Origin: a virus
IMG/VR virus record: IMGVR_UViG_3300033149_007553
Location: 1-40,079 of that record
Direction: 5' to 3' (one strand)
Length of the DNA stretch: 40,079 nucleotides
A program made the position numbers and the translations under genes. Shown one piece after another: positions 8,414 to 16,097 of this stretch. Under the pieces are notes generated by a model. The model searched no databases and was not told where the DNA came from. It saw only the letters and a program-made list of their open reading frames with translations. How positions within the stretch are numbered: position 1 is the stretch's first letter; each line of letters starts with the position of its first letter.

Positions 8414-9208
8414 GACCTGGACATCCTGAGTTGCGAGACCGCCGAGGAGTACCACGCGAAGGCGGGCGAGTTCCTCAGCAGCCACCAGCTGCTGGACTTC
8501 ATCAAGTGCCCCTGGCTGCACCGGAAGAAGGCCTTGGGCATGATCGAGGAGAAGGACTCGCCCGCCTACCTCGTGGGTCGGGCGGCGCACGTCCGAATCC
8601 TGGAGGGGCGCGATGCTTACGAGGGGGCGTTCGCCCTCGGCGGGCCCACCAACCCCAAGACCGGTAAGCCGTACGGCGCCAGGACGAAGGCGTTCGCGGA
8701 ATGGGCCCAGGCCCAGGGCAAGCCGGTCCTCTCCCATGACCACGTCGAGCTGATCGAGCAGATGGCCTCCGGCGTGGCCATGAACGACGAGGCCGTCGAC
8801 TTGCTGCTCTACGGCCGGGCGGAGGGCGTGGTGCGGGCCGACTACTGCGGCGTGCCGTGCCAGGCGCGGATCGACTGGATTCACCCGCACCGGGGCATCG
8901 TGGACTTCAAGACGTGCGACGACCTGACCTGGTTCGAGTCCGACGCCCGTCGCTTCGGCTACCACCGGCAGATGGCCTTCTACCACGCGGTGCTGGCGCA
9001 GGCGCTCGGCGGGCTGCTCGTGCCGGTCCACCTGGTCGCGGTCGAGAAGAGGGAGCCCTTCCGTTGCGGCGTATGGCGCGTCAGCGACGACACTCTGGCC
9101 ATCGCCCAGCGGGAGAACGAGGCGGCGATCCGCCGGCTGGCGGCCTGCCGCCAGACCGACCACTGGCCCACCGGCTACGAGGAGGTCCGCATCCTCGATG
9201 TGGCGTGA
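8393..9208 (+). CDS. RecE-like PD-(D/E)XK exonuclease
   Basis: A 271-residue protein of the phage RecE/exodeoxyribonuclease VIII-like type (PD-(D/E)XK fold). The early motif is YLVGRAAHVRILEG (about 58-72), matching the G-xx-xH element of RecB-like nucleases. The catalytic pair is ARIDWIHPHRGIVDFKTCDD (about 157-177), with Asp, Asp and Lys of the DFK motif. It would resect DNA ends for phage recombination. It starts the early operon and is followed by a Sak4-like ATPase and a DUF669 protein, a typical recombination set. The ATG at 8393 has GGAAGGGAG upstream. Confidence 0.85.
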   Translation: MDDTLYIDLDILSCETAEEYHAKAGEFLSSHQLLDFIKCPWLHRKKALGMIEEKDSPAYLVGRAAHVRILEGRDAYEGAFALGGPTNPKTGKPYGARTKAFAEWAQAQGKPVLSHDHVELIEQMASGVAMNDEAVDLLLYGRAEGVVRADYCGVPCQARIDWIHPHRGIVDFKTCDDLTWFESDARRFGYHRQMAFYHAVLAQALGGLLVPVHLVAVEKREPFRCGVWRVSDDTLAIAQRENEAAIRRLAACRQTDHWPTGYEEVRILDVA

Positions 9209-9215
9209 GCATTCC

Positions 9216-9271
9216 GCGCCCGGGCGGCTTGCGGCGAGTCCACCAACCGCGACGGCCGCCCGCCCGGGCGC
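9216..9271. repeat. 12-bp inverted repeat in an intergenic gap
   Basis: GCGCCCGGGCGG (9216-9227) and CCGCCCGGGCGC (9260-9271) are perfect complements 32 bases apart. They lie in the 172-base gap between the RecE-like gene and the ATPase gene. A strong RNA hairpin here could weaken read-through or protect mRNA. There is no T-run, so it is not a classical terminator. Confidence 0.5.
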
Positions 9272-9380
9272 ATCTTGACGGAACCGGGGACCGGGGCCTC
9301 CGGGCCGCGATGGAGCGCGGCCTGGAGCCTCGGCCCGGCTGAACGACGTGACGAGAACCACCAGCGACGAGGAACAGCAC

Positions 9381-10115
9381 ATGACACTCATGGAGACACT
9401 GATCACCGCGACCACGCCGGCGCCGCCGAAGATGATCGTCTACGGCCAGCCGGGCGTGGGCAAGACGACGTTCGCCCGCTCGGCGAACGCGATCCTGATC
9501 GACTGCGAGAACGGCGCCGGGGCCGTGCCCGGGCTGACGCGCACGCCGTACCTCCAGACGTGGCCGGAGATGCGGAAGTGGCTTTCCGAGCTGGCCTCCA
9601 CGCCGCCGGACGGCGTCCCCGCCGTGGCCGTCGACACCATCGACTGGATGGTCCAGCGGATCGTCGAGCACGTCGTCGTCGATCTCGACGACAAGTCGCC
9701 CAACGACATCACCAACACGCTCGGCACGGCGCACGGGGGCTACTTCAAGGCGCGGGAGATCGTGCAGAACATCGTCTACCGCGACGTTCTGCCGATGCTC
9801 AATGCCATCGCCGGCCACGGCATCGCGATCATCCTCCTGGCCCATGCGGCCAACACGAAGATGACCACGCCGGAGGGCTTCGACCTTCGCCTGGCCGCGC
9901 CGGACCTGCCCCACTGGATCGCCCCACCCTTCATCGAGTGGGCGGACTGCGTGCTGTACGCCGCCCGGGACGGCGAGAAGCGCATCCTCAAGACCGAGGG
10001 GTCGAACGTCATTCTCGCCAAGAACCGCTACTCCCTGCCCGCCGAGCTGGAGCTGTCGTGGCCGGCGCTGATGCGGGCCTTTACCGAGAACACCACCCAC
10101 AGCAAGGAGAACTGA
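9381..10115 (+). CDS. Sak4-like RecA-fold ATPase
   Basis: A 244-residue single-domain ATPase. The Walker A motif is YGQPGVGKTTF near the N terminus (about 22-31), and a Walker B-like VPAVAVDTIDWM lies at about 80-91. A further strand, GIAIILLAHA (about 148-157), matches the RecA-fold pattern of phage AAA_24/Sak4 recombination proteins. Such proteins assist annealing or strand exchange together with an SSB. The ATG at 9381 is preferred over an upstream one because GAGGAA lies seven bases ahead. The DUF669 gene begins four bases after the stop. Confidence 0.85.
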   Translation: MTLMETLITATTPAPPKMIVYGQPGVGKTTFARSANAILIDCENGAGAVPGLTRTPYLQTWPEMRKWLSELASTPPDGVPAVAVDTIDWMVQRIVEHVVVDLDDKSPNDITNTLGTAHGGYFKAREIVQNIVYRDVLPMLNAIAGHGIAIILLAHAANTKMTTPEGFDLRLAAPDLPHWIAPPFIEWADCVLYAARDGEKRILKTEGSNVILAKNRYSLPAELELSWPALMRAFTENTTHSKEN

Positions 10116-10119
10116 CCCC

Positions 10120-10578
10120 ATGGCGAACCTGAACGGATTCAACGCGAACGAAGTCGAACCGAACACCGCCCTCGACCCGCTGCCGGCGGGCAAGTACCTG
10201 GCCGCCATCACTGCCAGCGAGATGAAGCCGACCAAGGCCGGCGACGGCAGCTACCTTCAGCTCGAGTTCACCGTCGTCGACGGCGACTGCAAGGGCCGGA
10301 AGGTCTGGGACCGGCTGTGTCTGAACCACCCGAACCAGCAGACGGTCAAAATCGCCCGCGGCAACCTGTCGGCCATCTGCCGCGCGGTCGGCGTGATGCA
10401 GCCGAAGGACTCCGTGGAGCTGCACAACATCCCCCTGGTCATCACCGTCAAGCTCAAGAAGCGGGACGACACCGGCGAGCTGGCCAACGAGGTGCGCGGC
10501 TACGCGAAGAAGGAGACGGCCGCGGGCCAGCCGCAGCAGGCCCCGGCGACCGACAGCACGCCGCCCTGGAAGCGCTGA
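10120..10578 (+). CDS. DUF669 protein, likely phage ssDNA-binding protein
   Basis: A 152-residue protein with the DUF669 layout: a short N-terminal segment (NEVEPNTALDPLPAGKYLAAI), then YLQLEFTVVDGDCKGRKVWDRL (about 45-66), ending in a flexible tail with PPWKR. DUF669 proteins are found in phage recombination operons beside Sak/Sak4-type recombinases and resemble OB-fold SSBs in their disordered tail ending in a short motif. It probably coats single-stranded DNA during replication and recombination. Confidence 0.85.
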   Translation: MANLNGFNANEVEPNTALDPLPAGKYLAAITASEMKPTKAGDGSYLQLEFTVVDGDCKGRKVWDRLCLNHPNQQTVKIARGNLSAICRAVGVMQPKDSVELHNIPLVITVKLKKRDDTGELANEVRGYAKKETAAGQPQQAPATDSTPPWKR

Positions 10579-10589
10579 GGGCGGATCCG

Positions 10590-10988
10590 ATGGACCTGGT
10601 CCTACCCTATCCGCCCAGCATCAACCACTACTGGCGCCGGGTCGGGCCGCGCACGCTCATCAGCCGGGAGGGCCGGGCGTTCCGCCGGGATGTTTGTGCC
10701 CTTTTGGGCGGCGGCGGGCCCCGCAAGCCGCCGGCCGACGGGCGGATCGCGCTGGCGATGGACGCCTTCCCGCCCGACCGGCGCCGGCGCGACCTGGACA
10801 ACCTCCAGAAGCCCGTCCTCGACGCGCTGGAGCACGCGGGCGTGTACGAGGACGACAGCCAGATCGACCTGCTGGTCACGCGCCGGCGCCCGGTGGTCAA
10901 GCCCGGGCGCATCGAGATCCGCCTGGACGAGCTGCCCCTCAGGCGCTGTCCGCTGTGCGGCGCGCCGCTACGCCCGGAGGACAACTGA
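10590..10988 (+). CDS. rusA: RusA-family Holliday junction resolvase
   Basis: A 132-residue endonuclease. LPYPPSINHYWRRV at the N terminus and DRRRRDLDNLQKPVLDAL (about 55-72), followed by DDSQIDLLVTRRR, are diagnostic of RusA, including the catalytic Asp residues. It cuts four-way junctions before packaging. The C terminus carries CPLCGAPL, a single CxxC pair not needed in RusA and possibly half of a dimeric zinc site. The ATG lies 11 bases after the DUF669 stop. Confidence 0.93.
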   Translation: MDLVLPYPPSINHYWRRVGPRTLISREGRAFRRDVCALLGGGGPRKPPADGRIALAMDAFPPDRRRRDLDNLQKPVLDALEHAGVYEDDSQIDLLVTRRRPVVKPGRIEIRLDELPLRRCPLCGAPLRPEDN

Positions 10989-10990
10989 CG

Positions 10991-11653
10991 ATGGACCGAC
11001 CCAAGCGCATCTACATCGCCGGGCCCATGACCGGCCTGCCCGAGCACAACTTCCCGGCTTTCCACGCGGCGGCCGAGCGTCTCCAGGAGGCCGGCTGGGA
11101 GACTGTCAATCCGGCCGAGAACTTCGGCGGGCGGACCGACCTTCCGCGCGAGAGCTACCTCCGCGCCGACATCGAGCTGCTGGCCGCGTGCGACGCCGTC
11201 GCGATGCTCCCCGGCTGGGAGGACTCGCGCGGGGCGAAGCTCGAGTACCTGATTGCCTGGGAGCTCGGCATGCCGATCTTCGACATCGCCACGCTCCAGA
11301 CGATCGGGCCCAACCCCCCGGTGCCGGCCGTCAACATGCACCGCCTGACCGTCGTTCACAACGAGCAGCCCGAGCAGCCCGAGTCCGTGCTGGACGAGGC
11401 CAAACGCATCACGGGCGGCACTCGGCGAGAGGACTACGGGCACCCGGCCGACGACTTCCGCAAGACCGCGCGGATGTGGAGCGGGATCCTGGCCGGCAAG
11501 CTGCTCGACGGGGCCGAGATCACGGCGATGGACGTGCCGCTGTGCATGATCGCGGTGAAGCTGGCCCGCCAGGCCCACCGGCACAAGCGCGACAACCTGG
11601 TGGACATCGCCGGCTACGCGCGGACGGCGGCCATGGTCGCGGGGGATGAGTAG
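10991..11653 (+). CDS. DUF4406-DUF6378 fusion, nucleotide-metabolism type
   Basis: A 220-residue two-domain protein. The N-terminal domain (about 1-100) begins RIYIAGPMTGLPEHNFPAF and contains RADIELLAACDAVAMLPGWE, the DUF4406 pattern related to nucleoside 2-deoxyribosyltransferases. The C-terminal domain (about 130-215) contains GTRREDYGHPADDFRKTARMW and AVKLARQAHRHKRDNLVDIAG, the phage DUF6378 pattern. The fusion suggests handling of nucleotides or their salvage during infection. Enzyme activity is not proven for either family. It starts two bases after the RusA stop. Confidence 0.85.
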   Translation: MDRPKRIYIAGPMTGLPEHNFPAFHAAAERLQEAGWETVNPAENFGGRTDLPRESYLRADIELLAACDAVAMLPGWEDSRGAKLEYLIAWELGMPIFDIATLQTIGPNPPVPAVNMHRLTVVHNEQPEQPESVLDEAKRITGGTRREDYGHPADDFRKTARMWSGILAGKLLDGAEITAMDVPLCMIAVKLARQAHRHKRDNLVDIAGYARTAAMVAGDE

Positions 11654-12424
11654 ATGGCGAAGGCCAAGAGCAAGACCATGCTCGCCTTCGGCGATGTCCA
11701 CATCCCGCACGCAAACGTGCGGGCCGTGGAGGTCTTCTGCCGCGCGGCCGAGCGCATCCGGCCGGACCTGCTGATCTGCTTGGGCGACCTGCTCGACTGT
11801 GGGCAGTTTTCCTCGCACCCGCCAACTCACGGCATGCCGGAGACCGACTACGAGGACGATCTGCGCCAGGCTAACGCGCTGCTCGACCGCCTCCAGGAGA
11901 CCTGCGAGCGCCTGGTGATGGTCGAGGGCAACCACGAGTACCGGCTCGATCGGTGGGCGGCCGCCACGGCCGAGGGACGCGGGGCCTACTCCCTGCTCGC
12001 ACCGCGCAGCCGGCTGGCTCAGGGCCGCAGCCGGTTCACGTACGTGCCGTACGGTTCGGTCGGCGGGACGTACCCGCACCACCGGGTCAACTCCCGGGTC
12101 ATCGCCGTGCACGGCTGGTCGTACGCCAAGCACGCGACGAAGAACCACCTCCAGATCAGCCAGGGCAAGAGCGTCATCCACGGGCACACGCACCGCGCCG
12201 ACGCCAGCATCATCCAGAACATCTGGTCCCCGGGCCGAGTGATCCAGGCCCGCAGCGCCGGCTGCCTGTGCAAGCCCATCCCGCTGTACGGCACCGGCAG
12301 GCCCGTGGAGTGGGTCAACGCGTTCATCCTGGGCTACCTCGGCCGGCGCAGCGACACGCTCTACACGATCCCGATCATGGACAACCGCTGCACCCTGCCC
12401 GACGGCGCGGAGGTCGCGGCATGA
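11654..12424 (+). CDS. Metallophosphoesterase
   Basis: A 256-residue calcineurin-like phosphoesterase with all metal-binding motifs in order: FGDVHIP (about 12-18), GDLLDCG (about 43-49), GNHEYRLDRW (about 93-102), AVHGWSYAKH and GHTHRAD (about 175-181). Phage enzymes of this type act as DNA or nucleotide phosphatases or nucleases; the substrate is unknown. It directly abuts the previous stop codon, and its own stop overlaps the helicase start (ATGA). Confidence 0.93.
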   Translation: MAKAKSKTMLAFGDVHIPHANVRAVEVFCRAAERIRPDLLICLGDLLDCGQFSSHPPTHGMPETDYEDDLRQANALLDRLQETCERLVMVEGNHEYRLDRWAAATAEGRGAYSLLAPRSRLAQGRSRFTYVPYGSVGGTYPHHRVNSRVIAVHGWSYAKHATKNHLQISQGKSVIHGHTHRADASIIQNIWSPGRVIQARSAGCLCKPIPLYGTGRPVEWVNAFILGYLGRRSDTLYTIPIMDNRCTLPDGAEVAA

Positions 12425-14148
12425 CCGGAGGACTGTTCACACCGCCGAAGACCGCGCCGATCACGCTGCGGCCGTATCAGCAGGAAGCGGTCGAGGCCGT
12501 CTACGATCACCTGCGCCGGCGGGACGACAACCCGTGCGTGGTCATCCCGACGGCCGGAGGCAAGACGCCCGTGATGGCGGCCATCTGCCGCGATGCCGTG
12601 CAGCGATGGGGCGGGCGCGTGCTGATCCTGGCCCACGTGAAGGAGTTGCTCGAGCAGGCCGTCGAAAAGCTGCACACCATGGCACCCGACCTGTGGAGCC
12701 GGATCGGCGTCTATTCGGCCGGCCTCAAGAGCCGCGACACCGAGCATCCCATCATCGTGGCGGGCATCCAGAGCGTCTACCGCCGGGCGGCGGAGCTGGA
12801 CCGGTTTGACCTGATCTGTATCGACGAAGCGCACATGATTCCGCCGTCCGGCGAGGGGATGTACCAGACGTTCCTGTGCGACGCGCGGGTGGTCAACCCG
12901 AACGTACGCCTCATCGGCCTGACGGCGACGCCGTTCCGCATGACCAGCGGCATGATCTGCGAGCCCGAGAACCTGCTCAACCACGTCTGCTACGAAGTCG
13001 GCGTCCGCGAGCTGATCGTGCAGGGCTACCTCTGCGCGCTCAAGACCAAGGCGGGCCGGCGGAAGGTGGACACGTCCAATCTGCACATCCGCGGCGGCGA
13101 GTTCATCGCCGGCGAGGTCGAGGCCCTGATGGATGACGACTCGCTGGTCCTCTCCGCCTGCCGCGAGATCGTCGACCACACGCGGGACCGCGGCGCGGTG
13201 CTCATCTTCGCCAGCGGTGTCAAGCACGCGCAGCACGTGCAGCGCGTCCTCGAGGGCCTCGGTTGCGAGTGCGGCTTCGTCTGCGGCGAGACGCTGCCGT
13301 TCGAGCGCGCGGAGACGCTGAAGCGTTTCCGCGACGGCGAGCTGAAGTACCTGGTCAACGTCAACGTACTGACCACCGGGTTCGACGCGCCGAACATCCA
13401 CTGCGTGGCGCTGCTCCGCCCGACCAACTCGCCGGGCCTCTATTACCAGATGGTCGGTCGCGGCTTCCGGCTGCACCCGTCGAAGGACAACTGCCTGGTG
13501 CTGGACTTCGGCGGCAACATCCTGCGGCACGGGCCCGTCGATGCGCTCCAGATCAAGGACTGCGGCGGCAGCAACGGCGAGGCGCCGGCCAAGGAGTGCC
13601 CCGAGTGCCAGGCGGTGATCCACGCGGCCTACGCCGTCTGCCCTGAGTGCGGATACGAGTTCCCGCCGCCGCAGCGCCAACAGCACGATCGCCAGGCGTC
13701 CACGGCGGGCATCCTGTCCGGGGAGGTCACCGAGACCGAGTACGAGGTCACAGAGGTCTACTACAGCGTCCACGTCAAGCGGGGGGCACCCGCGGACCAT
13801 CCCCGCACGCTCCGCGTCGACTACCGCTGTGGCTTCAACGACTACCACAGCGAGTGGGTCTGCTTCGAGCACACCGGCTATCCCCGCGCGAAGGCGGAGG
13901 CCTGGTGGAAGGCCCGCAGCCACGAGGACGTGCCGGAGATGATCGAGCAGGCCGTGGACATCTGCGAGGCCGGCGGGATCGCTCCCCCCCGGACCATCAC
14001 CGTGCGATCCGTCACGGGCGAGAAGTACGACAGGATCGTGAAGCACCAGCTCGGGCCCATCCCGCCTCGGCTGGACGGCAGCGACGAGCGCGACGAGGCC
14101 AGCCCGGGCTTGCCCGGCTGGGTGGACGAGGACGACATCCCCTTCTGA
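12421..14148 (+). CDS. DEAH-box superfamily 2 DNA helicase
   Basis: A 575-residue helicase. Motifs in order: Q-like LRPYQQEAVEAV (about 17-28), Walker A PTAGGKT (about 42-49), DEAH in CIDEAHMI (about 133-140), TAT in GLTATPFR, motif V in TTGFDAPNIH and motif VI in QMVGRGFRL (about 342-350). A zinc-ribbon-like segment CPECQ...CPECGYEF (about 393-420) follows, then a C-terminal region of about 150 residues with no recognised domain. The type resembles UvsW or restriction-type helicases used by phages in replication restart. It overlaps the phosphoesterase gene by four bases. Confidence 0.92.
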   Translation: MTGGLFTPPKTAPITLRPYQQEAVEAVYDHLRRRDDNPCVVIPTAGGKTPVMAAICRDAVQRWGGRVLILAHVKELLEQAVEKLHTMAPDLWSRIGVYSAGLKSRDTEHPIIVAGIQSVYRRAAELDRFDLICIDEAHMIPPSGEGMYQTFLCDARVVNPNVRLIGLTATPFRMTSGMICEPENLLNHVCYEVGVRELIVQGYLCALKTKAGRRKVDTSNLHIRGGEFIAGEVEALMDDDSLVLSACREIVDHTRDRGAVLIFASGVKHAQHVQRVLEGLGCECGFVCGETLPFERAETLKRFRDGELKYLVNVNVLTTGFDAPNIHCVALLRPTNSPGLYYQMVGRGFRLHPSKDNCLVLDFGGNILRHGPVDALQIKDCGGSNGEAPAKECPECQAVIHAAYAVCPECGYEFPPPQRQQHDRQASTAGILSGEVTETEYEVTEVYYSVHVKRGAPADHPRTLRVDYRCGFNDYHSEWVCFEHTGYPRAKAEAWWKARSHEDVPEMIEQAVDICEAGGIAPPRTITVRSVTGEKYDRIVKHQLGPIPPRLDGSDERDEASPGLPGWVDEDDIPF

Positions 14149-14159
14149 GGGAAGACGCC

Positions 14160-14603
14160 ATGGACGGCAAGCAACCCATCTGCCACATCATCCGCGGCCT
14201 GCCCGGTGCGGGAAAGAGCACTCGCGCCGCCCGACTGGGCTGCCTGGTGATCTCGCCCCAGGACATGTACGCCACGCGCGCCGGCGTCTACCGCTTCCGG
14301 GAGGGCCAGGACGTCGCGGCGATCGGGTGGGCGACACGCCTGGCCATTGTCGCGATGGAGGCCGGCGTGGATTTGGCGATCGCCGAAGTCCTGCCGCGCC
14401 GGGAGGACGTGGCCTACTGGGCGAACCTAGCCCGCCGGCACGGCTACCGCGTGCGGGTCACCGACCTGGACATCACGCCAGCGCTGTCCGACCGGCGCAA
14501 CGTCCACGACGTGCCCCGGCCCGTGATCGATCGGATGGCCGAGGCCTGGGAGTCCTGGGACGTCGAGACGGGGGCCGTGATCTCAACCAGCAAGGAGGCA
14601 TAG
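14160..14603 (+). CDS. P-loop kinase-like protein
   Basis: A 147-residue protein with Walker A GLPGAGKST (about 13-21) and an overall size typical of small nucleotide or polynucleotide kinases and zeta-toxin-like P-loop proteins. A strand and acidic residues in VDLAIAEVLPRREDV (about 68-82) could supply the Walker B position. It may phosphorylate nucleotides or DNA ends. The gene lies 11 bases after the helicase stop and ends just before the methylase ribosome site. Confidence 0.78.
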   Translation: MDGKQPICHIIRGLPGAGKSTRAARLGCLVISPQDMYATRAGVYRFREGQDVAAIGWATRLAIVAMEAGVDLAIAEVLPRREDVAYWANLARRHGYRVRVTDLDITPALSDRRNVHDVPRPVIDRMAEAWESWDVETGAVISTSKEA

Positions 14604-14605
14604 CA

Positions 14606-15676
14606 GTGACCACGACGTGTGCAATGGAATGCCCCGTTGCCGTGGATGATGAGTTCCGCAGCCTCGTACCGCCCCTCACGGACGAGGAGCGGGCCGGCCT
14701 GGAGGCGAACCTCCTGCGCGACGGGTGCATCGACCCGCTGATCGTCTGGGCCGAGCAGCGCATCCTGCTGGACGGACACAACCGCAAGGAGATCTGCGAC
14801 CGCTACGGTATCGACTACCAGACGCGGGAGCTGAGCCTGCCCGGCCGAGACGAGGCCAAGCGGTGGATCATCGAGCACCAGTTCGGGCGCCGGAACCTCA
14901 CGCCGTATCAGCGGGCCGAGCTCGCCCTGGCACTCAAGCCCCTGCTGGCGGCCGAAGCGAAACAGCGGCAGGGGCGTCGAACCGACCTGGGCCAGGACCT
15001 CGGTCAGAATTCTGACGGAAGTGACACGAAGCGCCAGCTCGCCAGCATTGCCGGTGTTTCCCACGATACCATCGCCCGCGCCGAGTACCTGTCCGAGCAC
15101 GCCAACGAGGACACGAAGGCGGCTCTGCGGGCCGGCGAGACATCCATCCACGCCGAGTACACGCGCCTGAAGCGCCCCCACGTCGCCCACAACGCGGGCG
15201 ACAACGAGTGGTACACGCCGGCCGCGTACGCCGAGCGGGCCCGCGAGGCGATGGGCGGGATCGACCTCGACCCCGCATCCAGCGAAGCGGCCAACGGCGT
15301 CGTCCGGGCCAGGCGATTTCTCACGCCCGACGACGATGGCCTGAGCCGGCCCTGGCAGGGCCGCGTGTTCATGAACCCGCCGTACGCCCAGCCGCTGATC
15401 CAGCGGTTCTGCGGGAAGCTCATCGACCACTTCCGCGCCGGCCACGTCTCCCAGGCCGTGGTGCTTGTCAACAACGCGACGGAGACCAAGTGGTTCCAGT
15501 CGCTTCTCGGCGCGGCGTCGGCCGTGTGCTTCCCGGCCGGCCGGGTGCGCTTCTGGCACCCCGAGAAGAAGGCGTCGCCGCTCCAGGGCCAGGCGGTGAT
15601 CTACCTGGGCGGCGACGAGGAGGCCTTCACCGAGGCGTTCGCGGACCTGGGGAGCGTTTGCCATGTCGCGCGATAA
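14606..15676 (+). CDS. ParB-N/adenine DNA methyltransferase fusion
   Basis: A 356-residue protein. The N-terminal part (about 10-190) has the ParB/Srx-like segment IDPLIVWAEQRILLDGHNRKE and KRWIIEHQFGRRNLTPYQRA, plus a helical HTH-like KRQLASIAGVSHDTIARAEY. The C-terminal part begins at NEWYTPAAYAE (about 210) and has GIDLDPASSE and RVFMNPPYAQP, matching phage DNA N-6-adenine methyltransferases of the Dam type (NPPY catalytic motif). It likely modifies phage DNA. The GTG start has AAGGAGG seven bases upstream. Confidence 0.88.
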   Translation: MTTTCAMECPVAVDDEFRSLVPPLTDEERAGLEANLLRDGCIDPLIVWAEQRILLDGHNRKEICDRYGIDYQTRELSLPGRDEAKRWIIEHQFGRRNLTPYQRAELALALKPLLAAEAKQRQGRRTDLGQDLGQNSDGSDTKRQLASIAGVSHDTIARAEYLSEHANEDTKAALRAGETSIHAEYTRLKRPHVAHNAGDNEWYTPAAYAERAREAMGGIDLDPASSEAANGVVRARRFLTPDDDGLSRPWQGRVFMNPPYAQPLIQRFCGKLIDHFRAGHVSQAVVLVNNATETKWFQSLLGAASAVCFPAGRVRFWHPEKKASPLQGQAVIYLGGDEEAFTEAFADLGSVCHVAR

Positions 15677-16097
15677 CGGGGCCAATCCGATGCGCTGGGA
15701 CTGCTCGAAGCGGGGCTGCTTCAACATCATGAAGCGCCCGAAGATCGAAATGCTGGCCGACTGCCTGCCCGGCAGGATCGCCTTCACCGACATCGACGGC
15801 ATCGCGGAAGTCTGCGGCAACCTGCTGCTGCTGGAATGGAAGGACCACCGGGAGATCGGCACGGGCCAACGCCTCCTGTTCGAGCGGATGACGCTGCTCT
15901 GCCCGGCCACGGTGCTGATCGTGGAGGGCGACGCGCAGGACATGTCCGTCCGCAGCGTCAGCACGGTCTCGGACGGCCTGGTCTCGCCCCCCGAACCGGC
16001 CGATCTCGGCGGCCTGCGAAGCCAGATCCGGCAGTGGCGCGACTGGGCGCTGGCGAACTCGGCGCTGCGCAACGGACAGGGGGCAACATGCAGCTGA
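15663..16097 (+). CDS. Small PD-(D/E)XK nuclease-like protein
   Basis: A 144-residue protein. GRIAFTDIDGIAEVCGNLLL is followed by LEWKDH (about 37-62), giving the spaced Asp and ExK pattern of a PD-(D/E)XK nuclease core. A strand with ATVLIVEGDA follows, then a C-terminal helix. The family is not one I can name. It overlaps the methylase gene by 14 bases and the primase-helicase gene by 10, so it is embedded in the replication operon. It might process replication or recombination intermediates. A loss-of-activity relative is equally possible. Confidence 0.72.
   Translation: MSRDNGANPMRWDCSKRGCFNIMKRPKIEMLADCLPGRIAFTDIDGIAEVCGNLLLLEWKDHREIGTGQRLLFERMTLLCPATVLIVEGDAQDMSVRSVSTVSDGLVSPPEPADLGGLRSQIRQWRDWALANSALRNGQGATCS

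Noticed and set aside
8857-9342. A second gene overlapping the end of the RecE-like gene
   Set aside because: It is a shadow frame of the nuclease gene with low-complexity Arg/Gly/Ala composition.
12361-14046. A 561-residue minus-strand frame
   Set aside because: It is antisense to the DEAH helicase, whose motifs are complete.
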